Source: Macrolepiota albuminosa (taxonomy: Eukaryota; Basidiomycota; Agaricomycetes; Agaricales; Agaricaceae). From it: a DNA stretch of 64,000 nucleotides. Under the pieces are notes generated by a model. It was not told the origin of the DNA. It searched no databases and saw nothing but the letters and a program-made list of their open reading frames with translations. A program made the translations under genes and the position numbers. The DNA lies in NCBI GenBank assembly GCA_027475525.1, contig JAMWFC010000117.1, positions 2,094,183 through 2,158,182 of the forward strand, in the 5' to 3' direction. Positions 12,901 to 24,011 of this stretch are shown here, piece by piece (position 1 is the stretch's first letter; each line of letters starts with the position of its first letter).

Positions 12901-14614
12901 GGCTTGTTCGATCTCCTCCTGCGAGGAATGTCCAGTGACAGCGACGGCGATGTTCTCGGAAACGGTAAGGCCCTCGAAAACCACGTCACCACCGTAGCCC
13001 TGGCCGACACCCATTACGTGCGAACGGAGCCAATTTTCGTCAAGGAAGCGGACGTCGCGCTCGTCGACGCACACTTCGCCAAACTGGGGAGTGTATAGGC
13101 AGAGAAGGAGCGCAGCGACAGTGGATTTGCCAGAGCCCGAAGCGCCAACGATGAAGGTCGTCTCGGAAGCAGGGAGGAAGAGGGAGACGTCTTCAATAGT
13201 GGGACGCTGTGTGGGGGAGAGGATGTCATCGGATTTCTCTGTCGCGGTGGACGCTTGACGAGCAGGGTACGAAAAGGTAACATTATGAAGGGAGAATTCG
13301 CCTGCAAAAGCGGCGGGGCAAATCTTGCGGAGGGTGGAGGAGGAATGGTGTTTGTCAAAGGGAGTGACCTGGTTGTCGGGAGGAGCATCGGCAACGAGCT
13401 CGAGGAGGGAACGGCAAGCCTCCTTGCCTTTTGCAATGACAATGAGTTGTGGAATACACATTTGGAGATTTGATGTTGCGATCAGGCACGCCCAGAACAC
13501 GGCCATGACGTCACCAGAATCGATTCGGTGTTCTCGGACAAGTTTGGCGCCAAACCAAAAGCCTTGGACAAACATGGCAAAGCTCGTGAACTGGCCCATG
13601 GCACTGGTCAGTCCCCAGACGGCGTTGAGTTTGCGGCCAGCTGTGTTGAGAGAGCCAAAGACGGAAGAGGCGGCAGCATTCTCGAATTCCTGGGCGTTGA
13701 AGGCTTTGACTGTGGCTATGGAAGTGGTGGCACGTTCGACAAAGGCAGCAGCTTTGGCGGTAAGAGTGCGTTCGGTGTGGAGGAGGGGCGATGCCACGGC
13801 CTGGGAAACTGCTTGAAGGACGATGAGAAGGGGGACTGAAGAGAGGATGACGAGAGTGAGGGCCCATGATCGAGTCAAGGCGAGCAGGAGACAAGTAACG
13901 GTTGTGGTGAGGTACTGGAGAAAGCGGCCAAGTGCCAAAGAGGAAGCGGCACGAACATCATCGGTTTCCCTGTGATATGTGAGCAAACAAGAGATGTGTG
14001 TGATGGAATCAAGGTTACCGAGTGAATTTGGCCATGAGGCCACCAGCGCCTAGAGGGCCTTGTTCCTCGGAGGATTCAGACTGTGCACCGATTTTGGCAT
14101 CAAACCAAACCATTTCTTTGCTGGTTACGGCGTGGTAGACGCGTCTGCGGAGAGCAAGGAGGTTGCGCTCGCCAGTCCATATCCAGAGGGAACTGGTGAC
14201 ACTACTGAGGACCAAGGAACCGACAGCAAGGGCAACAAGCTCGAGTGCAGCGATGCCAACGTGGTGGAGAAGGAGATCCTTGTCTTGCTGGGTTGGGCCT
14301 GAAAGAGGATACTGAGCATATGCGGCAAAGACCTGACCGATGAGATAGGTCATGAAAGGAGCGATGCCACCGGCGACGAGAGAGGAGATGACGGCTGGAA
14401 GAAGGAGGAGAAAACATTGGCGAGGCGAGAGGAGAGAAAAAAGAAGCCTGAGAGAGGGCTGGATGGGCTTGACTGGATGTGCTGGGGGAGGAGTGGGGAG
14501 AATGAATGGCTTGACGTCAGCTGCAGACGAGATGGATGTGCGAGGCGAAGGAGAGAGATCGTATTGGGCTGGAGACACAGCGGTGTCGACGCGGAGAGGA
14601 GGCGCAGACTGCAT
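9938..14614 (-). CDS. STE6: Full-length ABCB-type exporter, Ste6-like (possible farnesylated pheromone transporter)
   Basis: An ABC exporter arranged TMD1-NBD1-linker-TMD2-NBD2. TMD1 spans about 14,450-13,480. NBD1 follows, with Walker A GASGSGKST, signature LSGGQRQR, DEVTSALD and H-loop ITHDLS. An acidic linker (EEEEEENAG) comes next, then TMD2 (about 11,760-10,850) and NBD2 with GSSGSGKST, VSQQPHLFD, LSGGQAQR, LILDECTSALD and VTHKL. Both ATP sites look complete. In yeast the closest relatives export a-factor, and basidiomycetes use the same type for lipidated pheromones; other lipophilic substrates are possible. The true start is probably the ATG of MQSAPPLRV. That start lies in a 77 bp exact tandem duplication, so a second copy of the same ATG exists at 14,691. 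It shares a promoter region with the divergent gene at 14,855. Confidence 0.85.
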
Positions 14615-14699
14615 TGGAGAGACGAAGGAGAGAGATCGTATTGGGCTGGAGACACAGCGGTGTCGACGCGGAGAGGAGGCGCAGACTGCATTGGAGAGA
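14546..14699. repeat. Exact 77 bp tandem duplication no. 1
   Basis: Bases 14,546-14,622 are repeated without change at 14,623-14,699. The unit covers the first codons of the Ste6-like gene, and 77 is not a multiple of three, so the upstream copy is out of frame with the body. Removing one copy leaves an ordinary 5' end. Confidence 0.97.
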
Positions 14700-14854
14700 A
14701 AAGCAGCAGATTGGGCCCGCCGTCGACGTCTGCGCTTTTGTCTCTGCGCAGACAATAAACCTGTGCTTGGCAGTGTGCCTTGCCAGACAATTAACACGAT
14801 CACATGATGTCACGCCATTGCGTCACAATGGGTCACAGCGACTCGTCTTAGACC

Positions 14855-16636
14855 ATGGAGACAGTGGAAGAGTATCTGCAGTCTGTCGAGGAATACTTTT
14901 TCCAGTCGCTCTCCGCAGCCACCACCGACCTCCCCAACCTCCACGACGCCGTCAACAGGCTCTGGCTCGACATCTCCCGCTATGGCCCGCCCATTCCCGC
15001 CCTCCCTGCCCTCGGCGACTTCCAGCTCCCTCCCCCGCCTCCCCCGCCCCCGCCCCTCCATACTTCTGCCAACTGCCCCACTAAGCACCCCTGGATCGTC
15101 GGCACTCTTGCCGTCGGCATCCTCGGCACTGGCCTTTTGGTCGGCTACCGCACTGTCCGCAGTCGGAGAAAGATCAATCATCGAGCAAAGTCCCAAAGCA
15201 ACGACAGGAGACAGGTTGTTGGTGCGTTCGTTTCGACCGTTTGTCCCTGCGTCTCTGATCGCTCCTTGGTAGTCATCTTGGGAGGCGACACTCCCCTTGC
15301 ACTCCCACTGATCCTCGACCTCGAAGCCAAGGGTTTTATTGTAATCGCCAGTGTATCTGCTCCAGAGGCTGTTCCAGTCCTCGAGCAACAGTCCCATGGC
15401 TACGTCAGGGCCCTTGTCCTCGACCCCAACGAGGCAAGTCTCACACCTCCTTGTCCCCCATGTTACCTCATTCTCTCTCCAGCCGGCTACCATCTCCGTC
15501 TTCTTGCGCTCCTTGGCGTCTACTCTCTCTCGCCGATTCCCTCTCTCGTCCTCAGGAGACCCATTTGCTTCTCCTGCCTCTCATCCATACATCCAATCTG
15601 TCGTCTGTCTCCTCACCCTCCCCACCCCAACCCCTTCTATCCACGCTCCACTCGAACACATCTCCCTCCGCAACACCTACCTTCCTTTCTTATCTGCGAC
15701 TCACATCACTCCTCTTCAAGTCCTTCAAGCCATGATGCCCCTCTTGCGAACTGGCCCAGCTCGTGCCCGTGACAAGGGCAAAAAATCCATCATCGTGTGT
15801 CTACCTGCCATTGATGCTCGTGTTGGCCTCCCCTTTGCCTCCATGCAGGCTATGAGTGCCGCCGGCACTCTCCGTGGCGTAGAAGTTCTCCGTCGTGAAA
15901 TTAATCTTGCGTCCTTGACTGACCAGACCGAGTCCATGAAAAATATCAAAGTTGTCGTCGTTGATGTCGGTGTACTCGACGTTGGTATCTACTCATCCGT
16001 CCCTCCCCAGGACAATATCTACAAGCCGATGGAGGACTGGAGCACCTCTGAAAAGCTTGCATATGGACCTGCCTTTGTGTCAATCTCACACACAGCCCGT
16101 CCACTCCCCTCACGCTGGGACGCATTTACTGCCATCTTAAAAAACAAAGGGCTCTACGGTGTTCCGCGTGCGCCCAGCAATACCAAGGTTTTCGTTGAAA
16201 ACATTGTTTCTGTGGTCACTGGGGGACGACACAATCCGTATTTCTTTGGTCTTGGACGTATCATTGGTCAGACTAGGAACTGGCTTCGCGGCGAGAGGTT
16301 CTCAATCGGTGCTGGTGGTGAGTATACAAGATGTGCGTAATTTCTCAAGCTTACATTTTATAAGCGACAACGTACAAGTTTGCATCCTACTTGCCCGCAA
16401 GCCTCCTGGATACCTTGCTCAACATCCCTGCTTTTTTGATTTCTTTCCGCAACCGACTTTTACCTGTCGAACCCTTTGTCAGGCCTCTTGAAAATCCGCC
16501 GCCGCCTGTTCAGCCTGCCAACACCGCGGCACTCGACATTGACGATGTCAGTCATGAGCAGTCGGAAGCCAATTCGGAAACGGATGTAGAAAGTGATGGC
16601 GTTAGTGGCAGCTGGATCAGCGTGCAAGACAATTAA
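14855..16636 (+). CDS. DUF1776 family protein (short-chain-dehydrogenase-like, membrane-anchored)
   Basis: The N-terminus (METVEEYLQSVEEYFFQSLS) is followed by a Pro run and one membrane helix (WIVGTLAVGILGTGLLVGY, about 15,092-15,148). A Rossmann-like domain then contains VVILGGDTPLALPLILDLEA, a degenerate nucleotide-binding start. The later block GLPFASMQAMSAAG corresponds to the position of SDR catalytic helices. This arrangement matches the fungal DUF1776 family from memory; no enzymatic reaction is established. The intron at 15,434-15,482 has a GC donor (GAG|GCAAGT). Another intron follows AGG near 16,318, and the last exon ends with SGSWISVQDN at 16,636. The C-terminal tail is acidic. 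The gene shares its upstream region with the divergent ABC transporter. Confidence 0.7.
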
Positions 16637-16805
16637 AACAAAGTATTTTTCCTCATTTGAAAGAAAGTCAACCCCATATGGTTTCTCCATTTTTTTTTGT
16701 ATATGTAACCCTTGCGCGTGTACGATTACGAAGTAGGCATTACAAACACAATTAACAAGATCACAATGTACATTTATCTCATAGCGTTGAAATCAATCTT
16801 CACAC

Positions 16806-17547
16806 ATGGGTGAGCGAGCATAATGCATCATGCGAACCGCTTGAACCTTTGACCCAAGCTCACACATGTACAGGAACCTCATTATGGATCGTGCCTGACG
16901 CACAAGACACAGAACGCCTAAAGACAATCATGCGAACACGCCAAAACGAACACGCAAACGACCCATCGTCATACCCTTCCTTCCATCCACACATAACACT
17001 CGCATCATTCCCGTCCCCGTCCCCGCCTCCTCCGCTCGCAGATATCCGCGCCGCGCTCGATGCGGCGATCCTAGGTCTGGATCTGGATCTGGGTCTGCGA
17101 CACAGCGGTGTCAATGGCGTGCAGATCGACTTCGCGTCAGTCGACGTGGGAACACACTTTTACCGCTCAGTGTACGTCAGCGTAGCGCGCACGCAGGAAC
17201 TAGCGGGTCTACACGGAGCCGTACACGCGCAGCTGGGTATCGAGCCGCGCACACCGGCGTACCCGCATTTGTCGCTGTGTTATATCGCGGATGCGGATGT
17301 GCGTGAGCGCGGGAGGTTTTTGGAGGAGTTGGAGGAGAGGGGGAGGGTTAGGTGGGTGCGGAGTGGGAGTGGGAGTGGGAATGGGAATGGGATTGGGGGA
17401 CGTGTGGGACTTGGGTGTGGTCTGCGTGAGGGTGAGGGTGGGGATTGGGATTGGGTGGGTGGGTTTGTGGCGAGGGAGGTTTGGGTCGTCATGTGTGATG
17501 GGCCTGTTGAAAGCTGGTCAGTACTTGATAAGATATCGATTGTATGA
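16806..17547 (+). CDS. CPD1: 2',3'-cyclic-nucleotide 3'-phosphodiesterase (2H phosphoesterase)
   Basis: A 2H-family enzyme that in yeast hydrolyses ADP-ribose 1'',2''-cyclic phosphate, the by-product of tRNA splicing. Both catalytic H-x-T/S motifs are visible: HPHITLASF near residue 40 and HLSLCYI later. The start is decided by splicing: ATGG (16,806-16,809) is joined across a 64 bp intron (16,810-16,873, GTGAGC...TACAG) to GAACC, giving MGTSLWIVPDAQD, the usual start of the family, and a total of 225 residues. The first coding exon is therefore only 4 nt. A low-complexity Gly/Ser/Asn insert (about 17,360-17,400) sits between the second motif and the last strand. The 3' end of the gene is duplicated at 25,065-25,230. 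Confidence 0.85.
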
Positions 17548-17639
17548 GGTGTGCCTTGAATCCAGTCGGAGCACAGTCGATGGTTTCCTGTCCAGGCTTG
17601 GCTTACCGATAATAAAATAAACCTGGGGTGCGGGGCTGC

Positions 17640-17853
17640 TCTGTATGTGGATTTGGACAGAGGTTTCAAGTCTCAAAAGATCTATGATCATGGATATCGC
17701 TCCGTCTACTATTGCATACACGGCCTATAAACTATATTCAAGAGTCGTATATGCTTTCCATCTTGTACATCGTCCCCGCATCGTACTTGACGTCCTTTCC
17801 GTGTATACATTCCATAGCGTACATTTTCGTTATCGGGGCTTCCGCACTTACGT
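17640..17853 (-). pseudogene. Relic of the 3' end of the glutamyl-tRNA synthetase gene
   Basis: This segment matches 25,375-25,560, the 3' untranslated region and last codons of GluRS, almost base for base; its stop codon equivalent is 17,738-17,740. Homology stops abruptly after ggggcttccgca at about 17,853, where the intact gene continues and this copy runs into unrelated sequence. Together with the phosphodiesterase end it forms a direct repeat (about 17,350-17,853 versus 25,065-25,560). Confidence 0.9.
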
Positions 17854-17883
17854 AACCATGGCCACCAATTGAACGTCTGCTCA

Positions 17884-19156
17884 ATGTCCTCTACGTCAGA
17901 GCCCATCACGCAAATTCAGTCTCATCTTGAGGAGGATCTGTACTTCTTGGGGAGGAGATTACCCTTGAGGCATTACCAACGCACGAATTCTCCTCTCAAG
18001 GCACGCCTGCTCGACATAGTGGCACTGTTTTTGGCCACTGGTGAATCAAATCCCACTCTCGCCACATTCTGGTGGGAGGAAAAAGCCAAACTCTACATAG
18101 CAAAGAGTCCACCCTCTGACAGTCAAAACGATGCCATCATCGCGAAAGCATTTTTTGACGACTTGAGACAGGCTCAGGGCTTCGAAAGCATGATCCCTTT
18201 TCTTGCTACATATAGCCAGGCTAGCGTCAATAAGCGAATTCGTCATCTTCGCCGATCCTTGTCAAAGGCACACAACTCTTTTTGGCAAATCCGACGATAC
18301 AGAAGACCCTGTCAATCGACTGAGAAACATTTTAACCTTCCAACCTCCATTTGCTTTCGATGATTCCGAAAACGCGATGAGCACTTTTAAGGAGCTTGTT
18401 GTAATCTCCCGAAGAGTGCTAGATGCCCACGATCTTGCTTTTTCTTCTAGGTATCATAACGCGCGTGCTTGTCGTCTGCAACGACACCTTGACAAAATGG
18501 CCCAATATCTCCGTGTTGGAGTCCTAATCAAATTCTGGAAGAAGCACGGGAAAGATATCGACGTTACCTGGGTTCCCGCTATTGAACTGGGTGGTACAAC
18601 TCGTACACTGAAGATGGAAACAGTTATGAGTCGACATTCGACCGTAATTTCTGGGAAATTCGCTTCGAGTCCCGAAGAACTTAGGGGCCAAATAATGTGG
18701 CTTTCTGGGCTGATGCGATCCATTACAATCACTCCACACGTCCATGCAGAAGTTAGTTTGATTCTCTACGTATCCGAGAATGTTGGTCTGCGACATTTGC
18801 AGGATGAATCAGAACTGCTCATTGGGAGCAACAAGACCAGTTGTCTGGCATGTACATGTTGGAGGAGGGAGTTCAATTCTGCTCTTGGTACGAATTGGGA
18901 AACCACTTGTACTTATGGCCAATCTGCTGATGAGACGATTTGGAAAACCATCTTGAGCAACTGTGTACCACGCTCGGACTGGAGCATTCCCTATGACGAT
19001 AACAATCTGCCTCTACGTGGTATCGATCCAGGTACACTTCGTCGTTTCTATGAAGCTGTGCTCACTTGCGTCCAAAGCGAAGTGAAAGTATTGTTTGAAA
19101 AGGAGCTCGCCGCAGCTGATGAAAGAATCTCTTATATGAGATGCGAATCTTACTAG
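17884..19156 (+). CDS. OTT_1508-like nucleic acid/nucleotide deaminase family protein
   Basis: The C-terminal half holds HAEVSLILY at about 18,749-18,775, followed about 25 residues later by SCLACTCW. This H-A-E ... C-x2-C pattern is the zinc site of the cytidine-deaminase fold. With the flanking GSNKTSC it resembles the OTT_1508-type deaminases that are expanded in basidiomycetes; substrates are unknown. The reading frame starts at ATG 17,884 (MSSTSEPITQIQ) but changes between about 18,190 and 18,260. The upstream frame ends at 18,363 and the downstream frame carries the deaminase region to the TAG at 19,154-19,156. I found no convincing GT-AG intron to join them, so the gene may carry a frameshift. 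It is the only complete-sized gene inside the rearranged block. Confidence 0.65.
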
Positions 19157-19597
19157 ACATAAAATTCGACCGATATGAAGGACATTTTTCCCCTCCAAGT
19201 GATTTTCAGAATCTACGAGGGAACTGTTATTCTTGCCATAAGTATGTCTTAACCCATTGTTATCTCACATCAAATCGCAATGTCTCAGAACATAAATGTA
19301 TATATTTTCCTCTATTTACTGTCGGGCAGAAAAGCACACCACGTGAGGTAGGCATAAACACACCTTTGGAGATTGCACAGGAAGTCATGGAAAACAGAAT
19401 TCACCACACAACAATACTAGGTCCGATTCTGACACCAAAACACCAAACCACCTATCCAGATCCACTTTATTAGGCGTAAGATGAGATTGGAAAATTTTCA
19501 CGATAGCATCTGCAACCAGACCAAAGACGCCGGGTGCTGAGGAAGCCCCAAAATTTAAACGAAAGTCATATGTATGAGGTGGTCGTGGATATTGTGC
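19157..19597. other. Spacer between the deaminase gene and the inverted duplication
   Basis: About 440 bp with only one short open frame (19,141-19,473) that resembles nothing. I see no repeats, RNA genes or matches to other parts of the window. Confidence 0.4.
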
Positions 19598-21660
19598 ACA
19601 AAAGGCGTAACGGATGCCAGCACAGACAGAATCGACAATGCACCAGTTCTCGCAGGCCGAGAGTGTATTGCCCTTGGAGAAGGGGAACTAGACGAAACAC
19701 GAGGAAGAGCCCTCGTCTTCGCCATCGGCGTACGAGGTCCAGACACTTGCTTAGAATGTCGAGGTCCGTTTAGCTCGCCGTTTAAGGAGCCTATAGACCG
19801 TAGGGCGATTCTGCTCCCTGCATCACTACATTTTGTAAAACCTCCCTTCTGCAAGACCGTCTTTTTCGCCTGAGCATCCCGGTATATGTCTCCGGTGGAA
19901 TTGTATACTTCAACAGTGATGGGTGCGTCTTGTATCTCATTGTGGACGATTACGTGAGTAGTTCCAGAGTCTGCAGCTAAGACTGTGAACCTAGGAAGGA
20001 CGATAGGTTCTGGGTCAGGACTGTCATGTTCAGCACCTGAGTGTGCCGAACACTCGCGAATTGAGTTGATGAGGTATCCTGCGGCGACGACAATATGTGA
20101 AGCTGAGAAGCATCCGAGTTATTAGATTCCAGGGATGCTGTTCGAGACTGAAAGTCAGCTTGTCGAGGGGATGCGCCGATGTCAAAACCTTGATATGCTC
20201 CGCCACCGCCACCACTCACGTCCCATGTATTTGGAGCCCCATCTACCCAACAGGCGTCGGAGCCCTTTGTTTCAAGCCCGACATCCAACCCAAGTAGGGT
20301 GGCAACACCAGGGAACCAGACACCCCGACAGGTTCCTTTGTATATCACATCTAAGAGTACCCCATCGGTACCATCCCTCTCCTTAACCCTTTGTTTACCA
20401 CGTACGATGCATTTCATTTCCCCCTTGACTTCTCTCACACCGACGCGCCTTCGACCGCCACTCGTCTTCGCCGATATATCTATGCCTTTGGTGGGCTTTG
20501 CCCATCTGATACGTATGCGTTCTGCGCTGGGAAAAGTTCCCTGTATACCGCAACCATCTGAGAAGCCAGCCGTTGAAGAGTCGCTCGATTCATCATCAGC
20601 GAAGTGGGAATAAGAATTAGAGCGTGAGGGACGCGCAACAACTCGTGTGACATGGGGATCTGATGTGAGGTCCCAAGAGTTGCCGTCCTCTTCTATCGAG
20701 GAAAGAGAGGCATACGAGGCATTTGGTACCGCTGGTGCAAATATGCGGAGTTTGATGTTATTGTTTAGGCATCGAGGGACTGGTATTGAGAGCTAAAGGC
20801 AAGGATATAAGGCTATCTTACAGATGTACAGTAACAACTCACCAGATAGGGATACCTTGGGGGATGCGAGACTAATGGGATCCACATATCTATGGCGGCC
20901 ATGAATTGAGCAGAACCCTGTCCCCAATCGATAGTCTCCTCCTGGCATAATCCTCTCCCTCCATTTCACTCAGAGTCTTGGGGCGAGTAGGAAATACCTT
21001 GGGCACGATGTAGGATATTTGATAACCACTGACAAGAATATGTCCTGTATACTGGTTATCAACAGTCGCAATGTTTCCATTCCCGCTATCAACAGAGGTT
21101 TTGTTAGCTATTAAACGTTTCCCTTGACCGTGCAGGAAGGTTCAAAGCACGTGCTGCCTTATGTAGAAGGGGGCACAGGGTTGAAGAAAAGTTGTATGGG
21201 ACTGAGTGATTATTGAGAGGGTGGACATATGAAGTCAAAATTTTCACATTCTCCTCTGATAACTAGATTGAATATAGACACAAGAAGACGACGGAAGTCT
21301 ACGCACCGGGAAAAAGTGGTATGGTCATTCCAGACTGAACTTGGTCTAATGGTATAGACAGCTAAGATATGTTCACATCATTCTCGTGCGCGTTGAGTTA
21401 AAAATGAGAACGACCTTGAGATACATGTGTACAGAGGCTCCGTCCTTATCCTTCTTTGCCTTTCCCTCAATCGCAACGCGTGTTACAACATTCAGTTTCT
21501 GTTGCTGGCCACCAGGCGTCACAGTAGATGAGTAGCTCGCGTTCGACGGAACAGGGCTCATGGAATACACGTGTTTCGGACGTGCTGGAGTCGACGTTGC
21601 AGCAGAAGAAGTTGAGGCAGGGCTTGGAGGACGGTCTTGACGTGGGTATGCGAGAGGCAT
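19598..21660 (-). pseudogene. Broken copy of the unknown membrane-protein gene
   Basis: Copy of 5,947-8,390. It lacks everything after about 8,390, so the membrane segment and C-terminal tail are missing. It also carries internal deletions of about 320 bp and 60 bp; the second removes codons of the conserved-looking middle region. It cannot make the full protein. Confidence 0.9.
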
Positions 21661-22386
21661 CGCGCGAGAAATCGGCACTGGTGATGAGGACCGTTGTATA
21701 GGACGAGCAACGGGAGGCGAGGAAGATGGTTATCACGGAGTCGAGGGACACAAAGAAGTTTAAGCGCGTCAGACGCGTCCACAATCGGAAGCATTTGGCT
21801 CAAGTGCCGCGCAAAACAATAAACAAACATCTTCCATAGCAGAAACGTACTTTTTTATATTTCCGGAATATCATGTACATATTATACAGAATAACGGCAG
21901 CAATGAAAGCATACAACGTGATCAACAACCTAAGGATCCTATCAACGTCCCAATTCAGAGCGCAGTCGATCACGCAGCCTCATCGCCTCTGCTTTGTAAT
22001 CCAACGCATGGATGGAAGAGATGCCGTACCGAATGCGGGATGTTCCCTGCAATTACTGTCAAAATGCCAAGAGGACACCAAGAAATGCCGCCTACATTGT
22101 ACTCGTCTTGCCTGGCCTGACAAGAAAAGTTGTATGTCGTGCAATTTGCGCGGTTCAAGATCACATTGAACTTGGCGTCGTCATTTTCCTGACCAAAGTC
22201 AAAAACGGCAAATAAAGATAGTTGTACCAAGGCATACTTTGATTTGAACGAGCTCATCAGCAGGCATACCGAAGACAGTGAGGCCGACGTCGTTGAAACC
22301 CTGCAGCCAGGCTTGCCCAGAATAATCCGCGACAGCAAGAGACATGACATATCTGCTCAAGTTATGATCGCCCAAAGATCTCAACA

Positions 22387-22587
22387 CACTGCTGGTGCCA
22401 GAACCCGTTTCCACCAGAGAAAGCGACAAAGAAATGTGTCATGCCATTTCTTTAGCAACTATTTGCCTTAGAAAAGGCATATTTCCATTGTCACAAACCT
22501 TTTTCCCTTAGATATATGTACATTGGAAATGACATGACACATTTCTTTGTCACTTTCTGATGGAAATAGGTTCTAGTGCCAGCAGTG
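22387..22587. mobile_element. CACTA-like MITE, 201 bp
   Basis: The element begins CACTGCTGG and ends CCAGCAGTG. Its two ends form an imperfect inverted repeat of about 65 bp, including the internal block GACAAAGAAATGTGTCATG on both arms. It is flanked by the 3 bp direct repeat ACA (22,384-22,386 and 22,588-22,590). The equivalent place in the other copy (about 5,210, reverse strand) is an empty site with a single ACA. CACT termini and 3 bp target duplications are the hallmarks of the CACTA/En-Spm superfamily. It has no coding capacity. Confidence 0.9.
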
Positions 22588-23389
22588 ACACTGGAAGAAT
22601 TACCGATATTCTGGCGCCTCAAAACTCTTATCGCATTTTTCACATCGCCAAACCCCACCAACATCGATGACCTTCTTGTTGCATTCTGTCGTCGTACAAG
22701 CCGGGTAATACAGATTATCAGACTTGATGTGCATGATAGTCGCCCTCGTGGAGAAGTAATCGGCTTTATCCTGTTGACCCAGTTGGGATTCTTTCACATC
22801 CAATAAACTTCGCATTTCCTCCCACTTGAAGCCTCGGGCAGCACCAGTGCCCCCCATGTTGGACTGCACTTGGAACGATTGCCTAGCTCCAGTCGAATCA
22901 TACCAGCCACGAAGTTGAAAGCACTCTTCGAGATCAGGATTGATGGCCATGGTACTCGTACTGATCATGGAGAGCGAGCGCCCTTAATCATGTTTTACCA
23001 TACGAAGATATGGCGGAAGGAGGAACAACTCACCACCAAAGTCTCCAACCTTGACGCTTTTAAAAGCAATTACAGGGGACTCCTCTTCCTCATTAAACTG
23101 TTCTGCTTGCTTTCCCCATAGTGTCAAACGCACTGAGTATCCAGACTGATCGACCAGTGTAATTTCCCGTTTTACGAGCTAGATACGACTTGTCAGAATC
23201 TGCGTGAATGACGAGCCTATATCATGACGTACTGTTCTGTTCTGTTGTTTAGAAGTAATTTCGCTCAAAGGAGACACCTCCTTGACAATCGCAATGACAT
23301 CTATATCCAATGATATTATACCGCAAGATATTGTAAGGACAAGTCACAACATACCACAGGTCGAGTCCTTGGGTAACTCCTCAAGACTA

Positions 23390-23543
23390 CTAAGAAGAGT
23401 AAAGTTATATTTAATCATAGGAAGATTGGTGTCGAAGCACTCGGAGCAAAACAATTAGCCGTCAATCTAAGAAGAGTAAAGTTATATTTAATCATAGGAA
23501 GATTGGTGTCGAAGCACTCGGAGCAAAACAATTAGCCGTCAAT
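23390..23543. repeat. Exact 77 bp tandem duplication no. 2
   Basis: Bases 23,390-23,466 recur unchanged at 23,467-23,543 inside the truncated RPA1 copy. The original RPA1 gene has only one copy at the corresponding place (about 4,340-4,420). Confidence 0.97.
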
Positions 23544-24011
23544 CTGCGAAGCACTCAAATCGAAACCGCCATACCTCCTCGACTTCTGTATTACGTTCCA
23601 AATTTAGTTCGTAATCATTGGAAAGATTGGAAAATTTCTTTTTTGCAAGGTTGACGCGAGCTTTAGATATGAAGTAGACCTTCCCTTCCTCCAATTTGGG
23701 GTAGAGCTCGTCAACAGCAAGGTTGAAACCAGTGGCGCGGATCTCCCCAGTCTCATCCATCAGGGTTACACTGAACAGCTTCCCTTCTCCCTTTGCATTT
23801 GACCATGTCTTTATCTCGGACTTCTGCGTGACGCGCGCCTTGATTGTCCAATTGTTCTGATACGGGCTCAGCCCTTTGATGGGAAATATAGAGCCGCGCC
23901 CACTCTTGGAAGCAACCGAAATATTGGTCGATTGTTGTTGTGCGAATGGTTTGACCGACGAGGACGACGCAGCTAAAGGCGCCGGAGTACTGTGAGCAGA
24001 CATCGCGACCA

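Larger units (their letters stand above)
21942..24003 (-). pseudogene. Truncated copy of RPA1 without its first exon
   Basis: Copy of 3,877-5,656. It begins at the internal [15 protein letters not shown] codons and has no equivalent of exon 1, so the DBD-F protein-interaction domain and promoter are absent. A MITE sits in the intron after the zinc-ribbon exon and a 77 bp tandem duplication lies in the DBD-B region. The DBD-A and zinc-ribbon exons remain open, with single substitutions such as Cys-Asn to Cys-Asn with VIDVG. A shortened product is conceivable but unlikely. Confidence 0.88.
19598..24011. repeat. Inverted copy of 3,871-8,390
   Basis: The segment is the reverse complement of the RPA1/membrane-protein region, ending at ggtcgcgatg on one side and at gcacaaaaggcg on the other. 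Protein-level comparison shows only scattered substitutions, for example GKPFVQQQ versus VKPFAQQQ. Differences include a deletion of about 320 bp at about 20,052 (missing 7,615-7,935), one of about 60 bp near 21,106, one of about 19 bp near 21,728, the MITE at 22,387-22,587 and a 77 bp tandem duplication at 23,390. Confidence 0.95.

Noticed and set aside
9884..13839. Long open frames on the plus strand opposite the ABC transporter (for example 9,884-10,591, 11,185-11,919, 13,325-13,816)
   Set aside because: They lack domains and mirror the GC-biased codons of the real minus-strand gene, whose motifs are complete.
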